A stretch of 64,000 nucleotides of DNA from Pseudomonas putida (lineage in GTDB: Bacteria; Pseudomonadota; Gammaproteobacteria; Pseudomonadales; Pseudomonadaceae). Position numbers and translations under genes: made by a program. The DNA lies in assembly GCF_028682175.1 (NCBI RefSeq), contig NZ_JANHKS010000029.1:1-64000 (forward strand), written 5' to 3'. The notes beneath the pieces are model-generated. The model saw only the letters and a program-made list of their open reading frames with translations, had not been told where the DNA came from and searched no databases. Of the stretch, positions 61,164 to 64,000 are shown in pieces (the stretch's first letter is position 1; each line of letters begins with the position of its first letter).

Positions 61164-61907
61164 TCAGAAGAATGAGCGCACCACTTTGAGGGTCACCGTG
61201 CTTTCGCACTGGCTGTTGTGCCCGCTGTAGGCAGTGCAGCTCGCGCCGCTCAGGCTCGAACCGCTGTACATCAGGTTCATGTCCATGCCGAGCCAGGGAC
61301 GGGAGACGTTGAACGACCAGTCGTTGTAAGCGCTGACCATGCCACCACCGTCGATGATGGCCGGAGAGTCGAGCTGGTGATTGCCGTATTGCATGCGCAT
61401 GTCCAGGCCCAGCGGCACGATCCCGCCAAGGTCCAGGAACAGGGTGCTGTCCTGGCGCCCGGCGTCGGTGCTGAAAGCGGTGCCGATGCGGCTGTCGAAG
61501 ATGCGAAACCCGGCGTACAGCTCGTGGCTGTCGATCTGGTCGGTGTTGGGGTAGCTGTAGCGGATGACGCCCAGCTCGTAGCCCAGGGTCTTGTCGAACG
61601 GCTTCTTGAAGCCCATGTACGAATCGACTTCCAGCGTGGTGTCCGGCGTCAAGCCCGCGCTGGGGGACCATTGACCGAAGTAGAAGCCGCTCTCGTGGGT
61701 CAGGTCCAGGCCGCCATGAAACGCCGAATCCCCCGCGCTGGGCGTCACCAGCCCCTGGGCCATGCTGCGGCTGGGCGTGGTGCCGAGCTTGAGGCTGAAG
61801 TCGCCCAGATCGCGCTCCATCACCTGGGCGCTGGCGTGCGTGTGCACCAGCAGGGCACAGACGAGCAGGGCAGTGGCCTGCCGGTTGAAAAGGCGAGCAT
61901 GAGGCAT
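61164..61907 (-). CDS. TorF family putative porin
   Basis: A 247-residue protein with a signal peptide (cut about HASAQ, residue 27) and a beta-barrel-like mature part ending in FF. The Gly-rich opening (LGTTPSRSMAQGLVTPSAG), GLDLTHESGFYFGQWSP and YAGFRIFDSRIGTAFSTD are typical of the TorF/Gcw_chp family of small outer-membrane porins. Two late Cys in SCTAYSGHNSQC could pair. Substrate unknown. Confidence 0.8.
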   Translation of the reverse strand: MPHARLFNRQATALLVCALLVHTHASAQVMERDLGDFSLKLGTTPSRSMAQGLVTPSAGDSAFHGGLDLTHESGFYFGQWSPSAGLTPDTTLEVDSYMGFKKPFDKTLGYELGVIRYSYPNTDQIDSHELYAGFRIFDSRIGTAFSTDAGRQDSTLFLDLGGIVPLGLDMRMQYGNHQLDSPAIIDGGGMVSAYNDWSFNVSRPWLGMDMNLMYSGSSLSGASCTAYSGHNSQCESTVTLKVVRSFF

Positions 61908-62077
61908 GCTTCACTCCTTGGGATTGCGAGGAGTGGATCGAAAATGTCCTGTCGGCGTTGTGGCAAAACCCCGATGATACGACAGGAACCGCGAGCTAGA
62001 GCCTCGCAAGCATACCGGCGAATGCCGCGATGTTTCGACCGCTGGTCGATTCGTCGCAGAAAATCCGAACTTCGCGA

Positions 62078-62563
62078 TCAGTTGTTCTGGGAAATCAGCT
62101 TGTTGACCACCACCAGCGCCTGGGCAAATGACGGATAGCCGCTTTTGGCGACGTCCAGTTCATCGTATTTGAGGCGGTACATGTGAGCCTTTTCCTGATC
62201 CACCGATCCCGACAGCTGCGCCAGCAATGCGATGGACAGCGGGTACTTGCGATCGGCCGATTCCTGGAGCATGTCGTGGACCTGAGGGCCCGAGGCGTTC
62301 AGGCGCAGTAGCAGCACGGCCTGATAAAACTCGGCCTCGCCGGTCTTGTCCTGGCGAGCCGCGCGGGCCAGCAGCGCATTGGCCAGCTCGTAGCTCTCCT
62401 GGCGGCGTTCGTTGATGATCCACTTCGCCTGGAGCATGTCATTCTGGAAAAGGAGGTAGTCCGTGCGGCAGTTGCTGCCTACGGTGGCGGTGTCACAACC
62501 GTGTGTCGCACATCCACCCAGGCCAACGCATAGCAGTGCGCCGAGAAACATCCATTTTTTCAT
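62078..62563 (-). CDS. Hypothetical lipoprotein with Sel1-like helices
   Basis: A 161-residue protein with a lipoprotein signal (MKKWMFLGALLCVGLGGC, Cys18). The mature part has paired helices (ELANALLARAARQDKTGEAEFYQA, MLQESADRKYPLSIALLAQLSG) like tetratricopeptide or Sel1 repeats. Extra Cys residues occur just after the lipid site. No family name can be given. Confidence 0.75.
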   Translation of the reverse strand: MKKWMFLGALLCVGLGGCATHGCDTATVGSNCRTDYLLFQNDMLQAKWIINERRQESYELANALLARAARQDKTGEAEFYQAVLLLRLNASGPQVHDMLQESADRKYPLSIALLAQLSGSVDQEKAHMYRLKYDELDVAKSGYPSFAQALVVVNKLISQNN

Positions 62564-62744
62564 GTAGGGGTTCCGCAGAGATGTCTGGTGATCAGGGCAT
62601 CGTCCAGCCTGTACGCCTGGGTCGTTCAGGACGAACGCATCATGACGTGACAGTAAAGCAGAGCTTTTTCGGAACAGCAGGGCGATGGACCTGGCGCCCT
62701 GGAATCAAGGCGCCTGGATGTCGACCGCGCAGGCGGGGAAAAAT

Positions 62745-62924
62745 TTACTTTTTACCCAGGGAGATCTGCTTCGAGGTGGTGTAGGTCTGGCCGCTGACGC
62801 CTTTGGCAATCTGCTGGATTTCACCGCCGGATTTCAGGAAAGCTGCGATCTGAGCGTTGATCGAGTCGCTGGTTTCAACGGCGGGAGCAGGCTTGGCTTT
62901 CGACTGGGATGCTTTTACGCGCAT
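62745..62924 (-). CDS. Small conserved-looking protein, 59 residues
   Basis: The frame runs MRVKASQSKAKPAPAVETSD, then SINAQIAAFLKSGGEIQQIAK and GVSGQTYTTSKQISLGKK. It has a basic start, an amphipathic helix and a compact Gly-containing end. It is cytoplasmic, with no signal peptide, and reads divergently from the CvfB-like gene. Codon positions show normal GC bias, which supports a real gene, but no family is recognised. Below 60 residues it is easy to overlook. Confidence 0.65.
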   Translation of the reverse strand: MRVKASQSKAKPAPAVETSDSINAQIAAFLKSGGEIQQIAKGVSGQTYTTSKQISLGKK

Positions 62925-63292
62925 GGCTGTAATTAACCTATAAAAAATTAATACGGCCGGCCATCTTATCTCACTGGCCGCAAAATAGCCCGGTAAATAT
63001 AGCCTTGACAGCCAGTGGCCCGAATTTCACGAGGCTATTCATTCCTCGGAACAATCGTCTAACTGCCTGTTTTAATTGCCAGCTTGCCGGATTTTTGCGA
63101 GCTCATTGGGCTGCGATATGTTCGCCGCAACCTGACGAGCGGCCCGCTTGCCGAACCGGTCAAGCTGTCCGGTGCTGCCAATACCTTGATTTTCAAGGCG
63201 TGGCGAAGGCTTCGAGGCGGCTCGTTCGCAGGACCGCGAATGTGCTGCCAAACTCGGGTAGAATGCCGCCCACGTTATGAGGGTATCTGCAC
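62925..63292. other. Divergent intergenic region upstream of cvfB
   Basis: An AT-rich part near 62926-63060 probably holds the promoter of the 59-residue protein. TAGAAT (63259-63264), 29 bases before the CvfB start, is a likely -10 box, though no clear -35 lies at the right distance. No further gene is supported. Confidence 0.5.
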
Positions 63293-64000
63293 ATGGCTTT
63301 AATCGGGCGTTACAACAGTTTGCAAGTGGTTAAACATACAAACTTCGGTCTGTATCTTGATGGGGCACAAGATGGCGAGATATTGCTGCCCAATCGATAT
63401 ATTCCCAAGGATACGCCCAGTGAAGATGAAGACTGGCTTAATGTGTTCATTTACATGGACAGCGATGACAAATTAATCGCAACGACCGAAAAGCCGAAAG
63501 TGCAAGTCGGTGAATTCGCCAGCCTCAAAGTGGTTGAAGTCAACAGCATCGGTATCTTCCTGGACTGGGGCCTGCCCAAGGATCTGCTGCTGCCGTATTC
63601 CGAGGAAAAACGCCCGCTCAAGGCCGGTGACTACTGCGTGGTGCACGTCTACCTCGACAAGCACACCCGCCGCATCACTGCCACCACGCGCCTTGACCGC
63701 TACCTGGACAAGACGCCTGCCAACTACAGTGCAGGCCAGGAAGTGGACCTGCTGGTGGTGGAAGAAACCGCGATGGGTTTCAAGGCCATCATCAACAACC
63801 GGCACTGGGGCCTGATCCACAAGAACGAAGTGTTCAAGTTCCTGCGTTCGGGCAAACAGGAGAAAGGCTTCATCAAGGAAGTGCGCAGTGACGGCAAGAT
63901 CAGCCTGAGCCTGCAACCGGTGGGCGAACAACTGGCCACGGGCCTGAATGCCAAGATCATCGGCAAGTTGCGTGAAAACAACGGTGTGTTGCCGGTGAGC
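63293..64000 (+). CDS. cvfB: S1-like RNA-binding protein CvfB (5' part, cut by window)
   Basis: The first 236 codons are present without a stop; the full protein is expected at about 280 residues. It opens MALIGRYNSLQVVKHTNFGL and has repeated S1-like beta-barrel blocks: FGLYLDGAQDGEILLPNRYI, VEVNSIGIFLDWGLPKDLLL and ETAMGFKAIINNRHWGLIHK. CvfB proteins have S1 domains followed by a winged helix and affect virulence gene expression in Staphylococcus. The ATG at 63293 follows gagggtatctgc. The C-terminal winged helix is not fully seen. Confidence 0.85.
   Translation, partial: MALIGRYNSLQVVKHTNFGLYLDGAQDGEILLPNRYIPKDTPSEDEDWLNVFIYMDSDDKLIATTEKPKVQVGEFASLKVVEVNSIGIFLDWGLPKDLLLPYSEEKRPLKAGDYCVVHVYLDKHTRRITATTRLDRYLDKTPANYSAGQEVDLLVVEETAMGFKAIINNRHWGLIHKNEVFKFLRSGKQEKGFIKEVRSDGKISLSLQPVGEQLATGLNAKIIGKLRENNGVLPVS

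Overview
The window looks like chromosomal DNA of a fluorescent-group Pseudomonas. It is GC-rich with strong third-position GC bias. Neighbouring acyl-CoA ligase genes match the fadD1/fadD2 pair with a PhaJ-type hydratase known from P. aeruginosa, and proteins such as RdgC, DUF748, DUF6279 and a CbrA/MxtR-type symporter-kinase fit the same genus. About 22 REPIN-type inverted repeats fill the gaps between genes. No prophage, IS element, rRNA or CRISPR array was found.

Layout. 1-6.6 kb: HNH nuclease, methyltransferase-like protein, cyclic-nucleotide-binding protein, oligopeptidase B, class II glutamine amidotransferase, DUF2937 protein. 6.6-9 kb: overlapping pxpABC for ATP-dependent 5-oxoproline cleavage. 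9.1-10.6 kb: an AT-richer islet with two convergent unknown genes, one exported. 10.9-17.6 kb: VWA/MoxR pair, DUF748, cysK, LpxO-like hydroxylase, EamA exporter. 17.8-28.9 kb: chemoreceptor, giant SLC5-histidine kinase-receiver hybrid, TDT channel, MFS-PlsC fusion, BASS symporter, rdgC. 29.07-29.24 kb: tRNA-Val(TAC) and tRNA-Asp(GTC) behind one strong promoter. 29.4-40.6 kb: fatty-acid block (PhaJ-type hydratase, lipase-like hydrolase, two FadD ligases, FabH-like synthase) interrupted by hrpA. 40.9-49.4 kb: porin, FemAB-like protein, ABC exporter, periplasmic PpiA, hydrolase, LysR regulator, azoreductase. 49.7-52.1 kb: DMT exporter and a tandem family of three tiny exported proteins, each with its own promoter and terminator. 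52.2-57.4 kb: fdsGBAD, a soluble NAD-linked formate dehydrogenase. 57.8-64 kb: DEAD-box helicase, small exported proteins, lipoproteins, TorF-like protein, a 59-residue protein, and the start of a CvfB-like S1 protein cut by the window edge.

The fatty-acid genes form a functional group: ligases activate imported acyl chains, the hydratase draws (R)-3-hydroxyacyl-CoA from beta-oxidation, and the FabH-like enzyme may feed acyl-CoA back into synthesis. The formate dehydrogenase operon is complete for its catalytic subunits. The least explained parts are the triplicated exported peptides, the AT-rich islet, the 59-residue protein beside cvfB, and the REPIN population with its oriented loop. All functional names rest on motif reading and remembered family knowledge, not on searches.
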